This document shows, one piece after another, positions 35,908 through 46,900 of a DNA stretch of 64,000 nucleotides; the stretch's first letter is position 1; the number at the start of each line of letters is the position of its first letter. The stretch is from Glo-17 sp964637835 (GTDB lineage Bacteria; Krumholzibacteriota; Krumholzibacteriia; LZORAL124-64-63). Where the stretch lies: assembly GCA_964637835.1 (NCBI GenBank), contig CAZWYF010000016.1, positions 1 through 64,000 on the forward strand. The letters are read 5' to 3'. The translations under genes were made by a program, and so were the position numbers. The notes under the pieces are model-generated. The model did no database searches, was not told where the DNA came from, and was given only the letters and a program-made list of their open reading frames with translations.

Positions 35908-38900
35908 ATGGACGCCATGAAGACCTGCCCCCGGATCCTGCACGCCGCCCTGGCGCTCATCGCGCTCGGTGCCCTGACCACCTCGGCGGCCGCGTTCGAC
36001 GAGCTCGAGATCACCGTGGTCAACCCGCACCTGGTCGACGGCAGCCCGGCCGTGACCGTGAACACCGCGTTCAGCGTGCGGGTGCGGGCGGTCAACGCCG
36101 ACGGCACCACCGACGTCAATGCGGACTTCATCAACGCCACCCTGCGGTCGCCCGACGTGGCGGCCGACCTGCCGTCGGGGTCGTACCTGCAGAACGGCGA
36201 GCGCCAGTTCGACGGGGTGCGTTTCCTGGCCTCCGGGATGGGCGTGCGCCTCGAGGTCTACGACGCCGACGACGCCTCCGTGCCCACGGCCGCGGTGATC
36301 ATCGACTGCTACGATCCGGTGGATCGATTCGTGGTCTCGGTACCCTCGGGCGACAAGTACGTCGACCAGGCCATCGACGTGTCCCTGACCGCGCTGGACG
36401 CCAGTGGCGGCACCGTGCTCAACTTCCGCGACGACGTGGTCCTCTCGGCGGCCGTGGGGCACTTCTCCACCGGCGCGACCATCACCGTTCCCGGCCCCTC
36501 CTTCGCCGACGGCACCACCACCTTGCCGGTGACCTTCTGGGGCACCGATCCGGTGACGCGGGAGAACACGCTCACCGCCACCGGCTCCGTCATCTACGAG
36601 GGCCAGGCGCTGCCGGCCACCGGCCAGGCCACGGTGGCGCCCCTGCTGCCCGGCGCCCTCGACGGCGTGGTCCTCCTGCTGCCCGGCGAGCAGCTCACCC
36701 CCGGCGTCAGCCCCGGCAAGAGCGGCACGCCCAACAGCCAGACCTCCGGGTCCACCTTCGGCGGCTCGCGGATCTACGCCACCGATCAGCACTGGAACCC
36801 GGTGAGCAGCGGCCCCTATCCCACCATCGCCTGGTCCAGCGACGATCCCGACCCCGGCGTGGTCCTGCCGCCCGCCGCGGCCATGGGCGACAACCCCGAG
36901 ACCAGCTACGACCTCACCCTGATCCGCTCCGGCACCACGCGGGTGACGGCCACCGCCAGCGGCGCCGTCAGCGGCACCAGCCGCGCCGACGTGGTGATCA
37001 ACCCCGAGGGCCTCGATCACTTCGAGTTCGACACGGGGATCTGGAACCCGGACGACGTCCAGGTGACCACCATCCCCTTCAACATCCGGGTCATCGCCCG
37101 CGACAGCAACGGCAACGTCTTCCCCCTCAACGGCCAGGTCTCGCTGCGCGTGCGCATCGGCGCCAGCGACGAGAGCGCCGAGTACATCATCACCGACAAC
37201 GCCACCTTCACCAACGGCCAGCTCGACGCCCTGGTGCAGGTGACCAAGCGCGGCTTCTCGGCGCGGATCATCGTCGACAGCGGCGTGGTGGGCGAGTCGC
37301 CCAGCTTCCAGGTCAACAGCGGCCCCTGCGAGAAGATCCTCTTCACCTTCCCGGGCGAGGAATGGACGCCGGGCCTGAACGACCCCGAATTCAGCGGCAA
37401 CAACGGCACGCCGAACGCCGTGACCGCCGGCCAGATCGTCGATCCGGTGACCATCCGGCCCGTAGACCGTTACAACAACCTGGCGCCGGGCGCGCGCAAC
37501 GTGACCATCAGCTGCCCCACCGGCTACTTCGAGTTGCCGGACTACCCGGGCAACACGGTGTCGATCAGCAACCCCACCGACATCCGCGTCGCCCTGCGGA
37601 CCGCCTCCAGCGCGCAGGTCCTCCGCGCGGTGAGCAGCGGCCTGGACCCCAACGACTCCGGCCCGGTGAGCGTCTCCCCGGCCGGCTGGCAGCGCCTGGT
37701 GGTGCAGGCGCCGGGCGAGACCCTGGCGCCGGGCATCTTCGACGGCGTCGAGGACGACGGTAAGCTGGGCGACCCCGGCAGCCAGGACGCCGGCGTGCCC
37801 TTCGACGTGCGGGTCTACGCCACCGACCAGTACTGGAACCCGGTGAGCGACAGTTCGCCCGCGCTGCCCATGGACGTGGACTTCTCCAGCAGCGACCCGG
37901 CGGCCGTGCTGCCCGGCAACCCGCAGCAGCTCAACGACAACCTGGGCGACTTCCAGGTGGCGCTGGTCACCCTGGCCGACCCCAACCGCCAGACCATCGA
38001 GGTGACCGACCGCCTGACCGGCCGCTCCGCCTACGCCACCATCCCGGTGCGCGCCGGCGTCATCGACCACTTCGACATCGGCATCAACAGCCGCTCGAAC
38101 CCCACGCCCAACGATGTCCTCGATCCCATCCCCGATCACCAGGCCGGCAGCTCGCTGCCCAACGTGACGGTGATCGCGCGCGACATCTTCGGCAATCACA
38201 TCAACGACTACGCCGAGGACGTCGCCCTCTACGTCAACCACGGCAGCGGCATCCTGACGCCGACGGCGGTCAGCCTGGCCGACGGCATGGGCAGCGGCGG
38301 CTTCCAGGGCGCCTGGCGCGGCCCCATGCAGATCACCCGCGCCGGCGAGGACGTGCGCCTCTTCGTGCGCGAGGAGACCTACGCGCTCACCGACAGCAGC
38401 AACACGTTCGACGTCTTCGCCGACGCCCAGGACTACGCCGACCTGGTCGTGCTCCTGCCGGGCGAGACCCACACGCCGGGCATCCCGCCGGGCAAGGTGG
38501 GCACCCCGGTGCCCGTGCAGGCCGGCGACCCGGTCCAGGCCCGCGTCCTGGCCACCGACGCCTGGTTCAACCAGGTGCCGGCCCGGCCCCAGGTACAGTT
38601 CACCAGCAGCGACTTCTTCCAGATGATCTCGCCCAACGACCAGGCGCTCGGTGTCGACGGCGAGGGCGTCTTCGACTTCTTCTTCAAGGCCGCCGCCAGC
38701 CACCAGCTGGCCGCCGCGGACCTCATCCAGCCAGCGATCAACGACACCTCGCAGATCAACGTCACCGCCGGCGAGTTCGATCGCCTCATGGTGGTGCTGC
38801 CGGGCGAGACGCCGCAGCCGGGCGGCCCGCAGGCCGACGGCAAGATCGGCACGCCCACGCCGCAGACCGCCAGCCTCGAGTTCGACGTGCGCATCCGGGG

Positions 38901-41900
38901 CGTGGACCAGTTCTGGAACCTGGTGGACACCGCCACCGAGCGCGTCCACCTGGCCAGCGACGACGACTCCCTCACGCCCACCAACCCGCTGAACAACGAC
39001 CAGCCGCTGGTGAGCGGCGAGCTGGTGATGCCCCTGTACCTGACCTCGCCCGGCTACGTGACCCTCGCGGCCTCGGCGCTCGATCACACCGACATCACTG
39101 GCCAGTCGGCCACCGTCGAGGTGCAGCAGGGCGCCACCTACCGGATCGACGTGCCGGCCACCGCCGCGGTGGGCCCGCCCGCGACGTTCGGCATGACCAT
39201 CAGCCTGGTGGACGAGAACGGCGATCCGCTGCCCACGGCCAACAACTGGGTGACCGTCGAGGCCCTGAAGGCCAACCTCGAGCCGGCGAGCAGCACCCTG
39301 CAGGTGACCAGCGCCCAGCTCGCGGGCGGCACCGTGACCATCCCTGGCCAGGCGTACGATACGGTCGAGGACATCGTCATCCGCATCACCGACATCTCCG
39401 GCCGCCAGAGCTACAGCTCCACCATCGTCATGATGCCCAACGGCCTGGAATACGTGGTGGCGGTGGACACCGAGGAGATCCGACGGGTGGGACCGCCGGC
39501 CACCTTCCCGGTGAGCGTGCGCCTGCGCGACACCGACACCCACACCATCATCGACGACGACCGCCGCTTCGACGTGGGCATCGAGACCGCGGCCGGCGGC
39601 CCCGGCCTCGGCGTGGTCGGGGTGACGAGCCAGCGCCTGGACGGGGGCGCCGTCTCCTTCCAGCAGAGCTACACGCGGGCGGAGAACATCTACGTGACGG
39701 TCACCGACAGCACCGGCCTGAGCGGCGCGAGCCCCGTGTTCTCCCTCGTGGCCGACGGCTACAAGCGCCTGCAGATCATCGCCCCGGGCGAGACCGTCCA
39801 GGCGGGCATCCCGGCCTTCGAGGAGACCGGCAAGGACGGCGCGCCCGGCGTCCAGCGCTCCGGCGAGCCCTTCCCCTTCACGGTGCGCGCGGTGGACCAG
39901 TACTGGAACCTGGCCGACACCACCAGCGTGGGCACCCTGCGCCTGGTCGCCAGCGACGGTTCCTTCACCCAGGACGGCAACCCGGACCAGAACTACGTGC
40001 CCTTCGTCAACGGCCGTCGCACCTTCGACGGCTTCCTCACCGACGAGGGCACCGTCGCGGTCACCGTCTACGACGAGGACGACCTCGGCAAACCGTCGCA
40101 GTCCAGCTACATCCCGGTCGATCCGCCCTACGAGTACGAGATCACCGTCCCGGCCACCGCCTCCACCGGCCCGGTGCCCGGCTTCCAGATCACCGTCAAG
40201 CTCATCGATCCGGTCACCGGCAACGTGGTGCCCACCGCCCAGAACCGCTTCCGCATGACGCCGCTGCTGCCCAACCAGGGCGCGGCCAACGGCGACCTGG
40301 GCATCACCGAGGCCCAGCTCATCGGCGGCGTCTGCGTGATCAACCAGCAGAGCTACTCCACGGTGGAGGACATCATCATCCGCGTGGACGACGATTACGG
40401 CCGCGAGGCGTTCTCCACGGTCATCGAGATGGACTCGGGCGGCCTCTACTACGCCGTCACCCTGCCGGACAGCGCCGTGGTGGGACCGCCGGAGACCTTC
40501 CCCCTGACCGTCGAGCTCATCGACAGCAACACCGGCGAGCGCGTCACCACCCAGGACCGGCTCTTCGACGTGGAAGTGATGAGCGCGCAGACCGGCCTGC
40601 CCGGCGGCGGCCACCTCGAGGTGCGTCAGGGCATCCTGCAGGCGGGTTACCGCGAGATCGCCCAGGCCTACAGCCGGGCCGAGGACGTCTTCGTGGTGGT
40701 CAGCGACACCACCGGCATCACCGGCATCAGCAACACCTGCCGCATGCTCGCCGACGGCTTCAAGCGCATCCAGATCGTGGCGCCCGGCGAGCAGCCGTCG
40801 CCCGGCGGGCTGACCGGCACCGGCAAGACCGGCGAGCCGCTCACGCAGCAGGCGGAGGTGCCGTTCACCATCACCGTGCGCGCGGTGGACCAATACTGGA
40901 ACCTGGCTGCCAGCGTGGACGACGGCGCCATCGCGCTCTCCAGCAGCGGCGGCGCCCTCGACCTGGTGGACCCGGCCGACGCCGACGCCCCCTTCATCGG
41001 CGGCAGCCGGGATGTCGAGATCGTGCTGGGCAACCCTGGCCTGGTGGGCGTCTTCGCGGTGGATCCGGAGCACCCCGCGGTGGCCTCCGGCCGCGTGGAC
41101 ATCCCCGTCAACGAGGCCGAGTACCGCGTGGTCCTGCCCGATCCCGCCGTGGTCACCGCCGGACCGCCGGCCACCTTCTCGCTCACCGTGCGCCTGGTCA
41201 ACCCGGAGACCGGCGAGCGCATCCAGGCCGGCGGCGCCTTCGAGATGACCGCCCTGCGTCCCGACCGCAGCGCCGCCTCGGCGGAGCTGGGCGTCACCGG
41301 CGGGACGCTCACCGCGGGCGAGGCCGTGATCGGCGGCCAGCACTACGCCGCCAGCGAGGACATCGTCATCCGCGTCCGCGATACCCGCGGCCGCACCTCC
41401 TACAGCGACGTGCTGACGGTGGTGCCCGAGGGCGTGCGCTACGCCGTGGACGTCCCGGACACCGCCATCGCCGGCGAACCCTTCGCCATGACCGTCCGCC
41501 GCGTGGACATCGTCACCGGCGAGATCGTCACCAGCGACGACCGCTCGTTCGTCCTGACCGCCTACAGCGGCAATTCCCCGCGTCCGGACTTCGCGCTCTC
41601 GCCCGCCGGTGTCCTCGCCGACACCGTGGGCACCACCGCCCAGGGCATTCGCGAGTTCGCGGCGCAGAGCTACGACCGCGCCGAGTCCATCTACATCAAG
41701 GTCAGCGACGCCACCGGCGAGCAGTTCTTCAGCGAGGTGATCGTGGTGCGGCCGGCGCCGGTGTCGGTCTGCACCCTGATCGCCGAGGACCTGCCCGGCC
41801 AGGAGCTGGACCGGTCGCTGCGTCCGGGCGACCGGATCACCCTGCGCGTCCAGGCCACCGACGCCTCCGGCAACGCGGTGGCCGGCACGCCGGTGACCGT

Positions 41901-42684
41901 CTGGCTGCTCGAGGGCGACGCCGGCCTCGGCTCGGTCCGCGGCGCGAGCGCTCCCCTGGTGGCCAACGTGGATGGCGAGGCCACCACCCGCCTGTACGTC
42001 ACCGACCACGGCGCCGAGGACCTGCTGCTGCAGGCCGCCGCGGGGGATGCCATGTCCGCCCCCGTGGCCATCACCCTGCTCGGCCCGCCGGTGACCACGG
42101 CGACGCTCTTCCCCGAGGCCGCGGCCTACGGCGAGGGCTACTACGTGCTGCCGAGCACCGAGATCACCCTGCGGACCACCGTGGAGGGCCCCGACCCCGT
42201 GCAGGGCGTCTGGTTCGACGTGGACGTCACCGACGATCCCCGGCCCCGCACCCTCTACACCGAGCCGTTCACCCTGGCCGAGCTGGGCGCCGAGTTCGCC
42301 ACGCCCGGCCAGCACGTGCTGCGGTTCTACGCCGAGGAGGCCGGCGGCGTCTCCGAGGCGGTCAAGAGCCTCACCCTCTACACGGCGGCCGACATGACCA
42401 CCGACCAGGACGTCACCAACCGGCCCAATCCCTTCCACGCCGGGCGCGAGGAGACCGTGATCCTCTTCAACGCCACGGGTTCGGGGCCGGTGAACGTGAC
42501 CATCTACGACCTCTACGGCGACGTGGTCTTCAGCGACCAGCTGACCACCACCGCCGGCGCCACCGAGCAGTTCGTCTGGGACGGCCGCAACGGCAAGGGC
42601 CGGGTGGTGGGCAACGGCGGCTACATCTGCCGCATCCACGGCGCCGGCATGGATCTGCGGCGCAAGATCGCGGTGGTGAAGTGA
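35908..42684 (+). CDS. Giant secreted repetitive Ig-like surface protein with C-terminal FlgD-like sorting domain
   Basis: A 2258-residue protein with a signal peptide (LHAALALIALGALTTSAAAF). At least seven modules share the pattern PGE-x-PG-GK-G-P-Q and end in A-x-DQ-Y/F/H-WN, near residues 256, 479, 595, 845, 960, 1288 and 1620. Three larger units of about 330 residues follow one another (see the repeat entry). The folds look like invasin/bacterial Ig-like domains. The end (NRPNPFHAGREETVILFNAT to IAVVK) is a FlgD-like Ig sorting domain. It is likely a cell-surface fibre or adhesin. Its stop overlaps an ATG of the PorV-like gene reading frame, and the following genes suggest a dedicated export route. 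The product's ligand is unknown. Confidence 0.85.
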   Translation: MDAMKTCPRILHAALALIALGALTTSAAAFDELEITVVNPHLVDGSPAVTVNTAFSVRVRAVNADGTTDVNADFINATLRSPDVAADLPSGSYLQNGERQFDGVRFLASGMGVRLEVYDADDASVPTAAVIIDCYDPVDRFVVSVPSGDKYVDQAIDVSLTALDASGGTVLNFRDDVVLSAAVGHFSTGATITVPGPSFADGTTTLPVTFWGTDPVTRENTLTATGSVIYEGQALPATGQATVAPLLPGALDGVVLLLPGEQLTPGVSPGKSGTPNSQTSGSTFGGSRIYATDQHWNPVSSGPYPTIAWSSDDPDPGVVLPPAAAMGDNPETSYDLTLIRSGTTRVTATASGAVSGTSRADVVINPEGLDHFEFDTGIWNPDDVQVTTIPFNIRVIARDSNGNVFPLNGQVSLRVRIGASDESAEYIITDNATFTNGQLDALVQVTKRGFSARIIVDSGVVGESPSFQVNSGPCEKILFTFPGEEWTPGLNDPEFSGNNGTPNAVTAGQIVDPVTIRPVDRYNNLAPGARNVTISCPTGYFELPDYPGNTVSISNPTDIRVALRTASSAQVLRAVSSGLDPNDSGPVSVSPAGWQRLVVQAPGETLAPGIFDGVEDDGKLGDPGSQDAGVPFDVRVYATDQYWNPVSDSSPALPMDVDFSSSDPAAVLPGNPQQLNDNLGDFQVALVTLADPNRQTIEVTDRLTGRSAYATIPVRAGVIDHFDIGINSRSNPTPNDVLDPIPDHQAGSSLPNVTVIARDIFGNHINDYAEDVALYVNHGSGILTPTAVSLADGMGSGGFQGAWRGPMQITRAGEDVRLFVREETYALTDSSNTFDVFADAQDYADLVVLLPGETHTPGIPPGKVGTPVPVQAGDPVQARVLATDAWFNQVPARPQVQFTSSDFFQMISPNDQALGVDGEGVFDFFFKAAASHQLAAADLIQPAINDTSQINVTAGEFDRLMVVLPGETPQPGGPQADGKIGTPTPQTASLEFDVRIRGVDQFWNLVDTATERVHLASDDDSLTPTNPLNNDQPLVSGELVMPLYLTSPGYVTLAASALDHTDITGQSATVEVQQGATYRIDVPATAAVGPPATFGMTISLVDENGDPLPTANNWVTVEALKANLEPASSTLQVTSAQLAGGTVTIPGQAYDTVEDIVIRITDISGRQSYSSTIVMMPNGLEYVVAVDTEEIRRVGPPATFPVSVRLRDTDTHTIIDDDRRFDVGIETAAGGPGLGVVGVTSQRLDGGAVSFQQSYTRAENIYVTVTDSTGLSGASPVFSLVADGYKRLQIIAPGETVQAGIPAFEETGKDGAPGVQRSGEPFPFTVRAVDQYWNLADTTSVGTLRLVASDGSFTQDGNPDQNYVPFVNGRRTFDGFLTDEGTVAVTVYDEDDLGKPSQSSYIPVDPPYEYEITVPATASTGPVPGFQITVKLIDPVTGNVVPTAQNRFRMTPLLPNQGAANGDLGITEAQLIGGVCVINQQSYSTVEDIIIRVDDDYGREAFSTVIEMDSGGLYYAVTLPDSAVVGPPETFPLTVELIDSNTGERVTTQDRLFDVEVMSAQTGLPGGGHLEVRQGILQAGYREIAQAYSRAEDVFVVVSDTTGITGISNTCRMLADGFKRIQIVAPGEQPSPGGLTGTGKTGEPLTQQAEVPFTITVRAVDQYWNLAASVDDGAIALSSSGGALDLVDPADADAPFIGGSRDVEIVLGNPGLVGVFAVDPEHPAVASGRVDIPVNEAEYRVVLPDPAVVTAGPPATFSLTVRLVNPETGERIQAGGAFEMTALRPDRSAASAELGVTGGTLTAGEAVIGGQHYAASEDIVIRVRDTRGRTSYSDVLTVVPEGVRYAVDVPDTAIAGEPFAMTVRRVDIVTGEIVTSDDRSFVLTAYSGNSPRPDFALSPAGVLADTVGTTAQGIREFAAQSYDRAESIYIKVSDATGEQFFSEVIVVRPAPVSVCTLIAEDLPGQELDRSLRPGDRITLRVQATDASGNAVAGTPVTVWLLEGDAGLGSVRGASAPLVANVDGEATTRLYVTDHGAEDLLLQAAAGDAMSAPVAITLLGPPVTTATLFPEAAAYGEGYYVLPSTEITLRTTVEGPDPVQGVWFDVDVTDDPRPRTLYTEPFTLAELGAEFATPGQHVLRFYAEEAGGVSEAVKSLTLYTAADMTTDQDVTNRPNPFHAGREETVILFNATGSGPVNVTIYDLYGDVVFSDQLTTTAGATEQFVWDGRNGKGRVVGNGGYICRIHGAGMDLRRKIAVVK
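38773..41752 (+). repeat. Three long in-frame super-repeats of about 1 kb inside the giant surface-protein gene
   Basis: Units start near 38773, 39754 and 40753 (328 and 333 codons apart) and the third ends near 41752. Each unit contains one PGE...DQYWN module and two modules beginning with a Tyr-rich strand and a V-GPP-TF motif, e.g. AAVGPPATFGMTISLVDENG, IRRVGPPATFPVSVRLRDTD and VVGPPETFPLTVELIDSNTG. The copies are similar in protein but visibly diverged, so they are old duplications. Confidence 0.8.
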
Positions 42685-42707
42685 TGCGCATCGACGACGG
42701 AGGCACC

Positions 42708-43988
42708 ATGACCATGCATCTGCGGAACCTCGCGCTGGGCCTGCTGCTGCTGGCCATCGCCGGCACGGCCCTCGGCGCCAACGACGCCGGCGTTCCCGGG
42801 GGCTATCTGCGCTACGGCGCCAGCGCCCGCAGCCTCGCCCTGGGCAACGCGGTGGGTGGCCTGGCCGACGACGCGGCCACCAGCTACTGGAACCCCGCGG
42901 GCTACGCCTCGCTGCGGACCATGGAGCTGTCGGCCATGGGAGCGTCGCTGGGCATGGATACCCACTACGGGTTCATGGCCCTGGGCCTGCCCACGGCCAG
43001 CTGGGGGACCTTCGCGCTGGCCGGCACCTATACCACCAGCGGCGATTTCCAGCGCACCGACATGTACACCGATCTGGACGAGACCTTCAGCGAGGACGAG
43101 GGCATCTTCTCGCTGGGCTGGGCCCGCCCGTTCGGCCGCTTCGCCCTGGGCGTCACCCTGAAGACCGTGCGCCAGAACATCGGTGGCGCCAGCGGCTCGG
43201 GGACCGGGGCGGACCTGGGCCTGCACTATCGCCCGCATCAGGCCATCGGCCTGGGCGTGGCGGTGCAGAACGCGCTCGCGCCGAAGATCATCCTGGTCGA
43301 GGACGAGGAGGAGCTGCCCTACAGCCTGCGTGGCGGCCTGTCGTTGCGCTTCTTCCAGGGTCGACTGCTGATGACCGCCGATGCCGTGCGCACCCGCTGG
43401 ATGGACACCAGCTTCCACGGCGGCCTGGAGCTGTGGCCCGTCCGCCAGATCGCCCTGCGTGGCGGCTACGACGGCGGCCGCGAGCAGTGGGCCGCCGGCG
43501 CCGGCCTGCGCTGGGAGAACTGGCAGTTCGACTACGCCTTCGTCAACACCGAGCTCGGCAGCCAGAACGTGGTCTCGGCCACGCTGCGGTTCGGCGTGCC
43601 CTACGGCGTGAAGATGGATCGCGACCGCACGCTGTTCAGCCCGTCGGGATCGGATCGGTCGGTGACCTTCGGCATCCGCACCGCCGTGCGCGGCGAGATC
43701 GACCGCTGGCAGGTGGTGATCGAGGACACGCGCGGCCAGGAGATCCGCCGCCTCGAGGGCGCGGGCAGCCCGCCCGACGCGGTGACCTGGGACGGCGCCG
43801 ATACCGACGGCCGCCTGGTCGACGACGGCCGCTACACCGCCGCCGTGCTGGTTGTCGACGAGCTGGGCCAGATCTGGGACTACGAGAGCGAGGTGGAGGT
43901 GCTCGGCTTCCGGGAACGCACCCGGACGCCCATCCGCCTGGAAATCGGCGGCAGCGCGAGCAGCGCGGCCGAGGGGAGTGAGCGATGA
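42708..43988 (+). CDS. PorV/PorQ-like outer-membrane protein with C-terminal FlgD-like domain
   Basis: A 426-residue protein. After the signal peptide (LALGLLLLAIAGTALGAND) it shows the hallmark of the PorV/PorQ (UPF0164-like) family: YLRYGASARSLALGNAVGGL and DDAATSYWNPAGYASL. The barrel part runs to about residue 310 (VSATLRFGVPYG). A FlgD-like Ig domain follows (WQVVIEDTRGQEIRRLEG, then VTWDGADTDGRLVDDGRY). PorV is the outer-membrane shuttle protein of type IX secretion. The first ATG (42684) overlaps the previous stop, but GGAGG precedes 42708, which gives a better signal peptide. Confidence 0.85.
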   Translation: MTMHLRNLALGLLLLAIAGTALGANDAGVPGGYLRYGASARSLALGNAVGGLADDAATSYWNPAGYASLRTMELSAMGASLGMDTHYGFMALGLPTASWGTFALAGTYTTSGDFQRTDMYTDLDETFSEDEGIFSLGWARPFGRFALGVTLKTVRQNIGGASGSGTGADLGLHYRPHQAIGLGVAVQNALAPKIILVEDEEELPYSLRGGLSLRFFQGRLLMTADAVRTRWMDTSFHGGLELWPVRQIALRGGYDGGREQWAAGAGLRWENWQFDYAFVNTELGSQNVVSATLRFGVPYGVKMDRDRTLFSPSGSDRSVTFGIRTAVRGEIDRWQVVIEDTRGQEIRRLEGAGSPPDAVTWDGADTDGRLVDDGRYTAAVLVVDELGQIWDYESEVEVLGFRERTRTPIRLEIGGSASSAAEGSER

Positions 43989-46900
43989 CGCAGCGAGTGA
44001 ACCCGCCGGCCGCACGATCGGCCACCCTTGCGACCGGGCTGCTGGCCACCCCGCTGGCCACCCCGCTGGCCACCCNNNNNNNNNNNNNNNNNNNNNNNNN
44101 NNNNNNNNNNNNNNNNNNNNNNNNNNNNNNNNNNNNNNNNNNNNNNNNNNNNNNNNNNNNNNNNNNNNNNNNNNNGCTGGCCACCCCGCTGGCCACCCCG
44201 CTGGCCACCCTGCTGGCCACCCTGCTGGCCGTCCTGCTGATGACCACCGCGGCGTCCGCCGCCGATGCCCCCACCGTCCCGCCCGAGGACGCCCTCTGGC
44301 GCGCGGCCGGCGAGGCCTTCACCAACGGCACCGACAAGTCGGCGGCCATGCAGCAGTACCGCCTGTTCGTCGACACCTACGACGACAGTCCCCGGGCCGC
44401 GTCGGCGCAGTTCATGGTGGGCGAGTGCTACCAGGCCGTCGGCGACTGGGAAGGGGCGCTGCGCGAGTACGACCGCGTCCGCAAGTATCCCGGCCGGGAC
44501 GATTACCTCGAGGCCTCCGTGCTCCTGCGCGAGGGCGAGTGCCTGTTCAACCTGGCGCGCTACGACGAGGCGGTGGAGAAGTACAAGCGCCTGGTGAGCC
44601 GCCACGACGACACCTTCCTGCTGGCCGAGGGTCTCTACGAGCTGGGCCAGGCCTACATCGTCCAGGGCAACTGGCTGCGCCTGGAGGAGGCCTACCGCGA
44701 GCTGCTGGAGCGGCGACCCGGTTACGCCGACCTGCAGGAGGTCAAGTTCGCCCTCGGCCTGTTCGCCTTCCATGACGGCCGCCACGACGAGGCTCGCGAG
44801 TACTTCGACCAGGTCCCCACCGACCGCGGCCTCTACTTCCTGGGCCGCACGCTGGAGGAGTCCGGCCAGTACATCCTGGCCATCCAGCGCTACAAGCAGG
44901 TGCTGCGCCGTTTCCCGGACAGCCCGCTGGCCGACGACGTCGCCTTCTCCATCGCCGAGGCGTTCTACCACTCCGGCCAGAACACCGTGGCGGTGCGCAG
45001 CTACCGCGACTTCCTGGAGGTCTACCCGCAGAGTCCATTCGTGCCCAATGCCCGCTACAAGATGGCCTGCGTCACCTTCCGCGAGGGACGTTTCGACGAG
45101 TCCATGCGGCAGCTCGAGCAGATCGTCGAGAACTACCCCGACGCCAAGGTGGTGGCCTACGCCCAGTACCTCATCGGCGACTGCTGCCTGCAGCTCGGTC
45201 GTCCCAGCGAGGCCATCTTCGCCTGGACCGACGTGGTCCGCCGCTTCCCCGGGTCCACCGTGGCCAGCGCCGCGCTGCACAAGGTGGTCTACGCCTACGC
45301 CCAGGAGGGCAACCACGGCCAGGCCATCGTCCTGGCCCGCGAGTTCCTCGACCGCTTCCCCGGCGACCCGCTCTCGCCCCGCGTGCGTGTACTCAAGGGC
45401 TTCAGCCACTTCCAGCTCGAGGAGTACAAGCAGGCGCTGCTGGCCTTCCAGAACGTGGTGGACAAGCACGTCAACACCGACGTGGCCGAGCGCGCGCTGT
45501 TCCTCTCCACCCTGGCCTACACCCGCCTGGGGCAGCTGGACCGCGTGCTGACCAACTACAACTACCTCGCCAGCAAGCTGCTGCCCACGCCCAGCCACTG
45601 GCGGGCCCGCACCTACTACCACCTGGGCGAGGCCTACTTCGCCCAGGGCCTGTACCGCGAGGCCGCCGGCATGTACCGCCTGGTGCTCACCGGCTACCCC
45701 AGGGCCAACGTGGCCGCGCCCTCGCTGCAGGGCCTGGTGGCGTCGCTCAGCCGCGCCGGCCAGTACGAGCAGGCCCTGGCCGAGCAGGAGCGCTTCCTCC
45801 TGGTCCTGGCCAACGCCGAGAGCGAGGACGGCACCAACAGCCTCGCGGTGGGCTCCATCTACTTCAACCAGCACAACTACGAGGACGCGCTGCAGCAGTT
45901 CACGGACTTCCTGGCGACCAATCCCGAGGATCCCGCCGCGGCCACCGCCCTGGCCAACCAGGCCGACTGCTACTATCGCCTGCAGTACTACGAGCAGGCG
46001 GTCGAGGCCTGGCGCAGCCTGCTGGCGCGCTTCCCGGACGCGCCCGAGGCGCCGGAGGCCCTCTACCGCGTGGCCGATACCCAGTTCGGCCTCGGCCAGT
46101 TCGACGCCGCCTCGCGCTCCTACAGCCGCCTGCAGCAGCAGTTCGGCGGTGGCGAGCACGCGGCCGACGCCGTCTTCGGCCTGGCCAACTGCGCCTACAA
46201 CCTGGGCCAGGACGACCTCGCCATCAGTCGCTTCACCGAGTTCGTGGAGACCTATCCCGAGGATCCCCGCACCGAGGACGCGGAACTGGGCATCCAGAGC
46301 TGCTACTACCGCAGCGGCAGGGACATGACCGAGTACCTGGCGCGCCGTCCGGAGAGCGCCCTGGCCGCCGACGTCTACTGGAACCAGGGCCAGGAGGCGT
46401 TCGCCGCCGGCCGCTTCGGCGAGGCCGCCGACAGCTTCGAGCGCGTGACCCTGGACTATCCCGACAGCGAGTCGGCCCCGGGCGCGCTCTTCTACCTGGC
46501 GGAGAGCTACTACCGGGCCGAGTCCCTGGCGCAGGCCCTGGCCGGATTCCGCAACTTCACCACCACCCATCCCGACCACGACCTCGCCGAGCTCGCGCAC
46601 CTGCGCGGGGCCACGGTGCTGTTCAAGCTCGAGCGCCACGACGAGGCCGCCCTGGCCTACGAGACGCTCACCGACCTCTTCCCCGCCGGCGAGTACGCCG
46701 CCCTGGCCGCCTACAACGCCGGGATCTGCTACCAGGAGCTGGAGGAATGGCACGCGGCCATCGGCAGCCTCGAGCGCTTCGCCGCCGACCATCCCGACCA
46801 CGAGAACACCCAGGGCGTGTGGCTGCAGATCGCCGCCCTGTATCAGGAGGAGCTGGGCGACTGGACGCGGGCGGTGGACAGCTACGAGCGCGCCGCGGCC

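Noticed and set aside
35716..42639. A 2307-residue open frame antisense to the giant surface-protein gene
   Set aside because: It is the shadow of a GC-rich gene with third-position bias; it has Val/Ala/Gly/His-rich composition without domains, whereas the plus-strand product has a signal peptide, repeats and a sorting domain.
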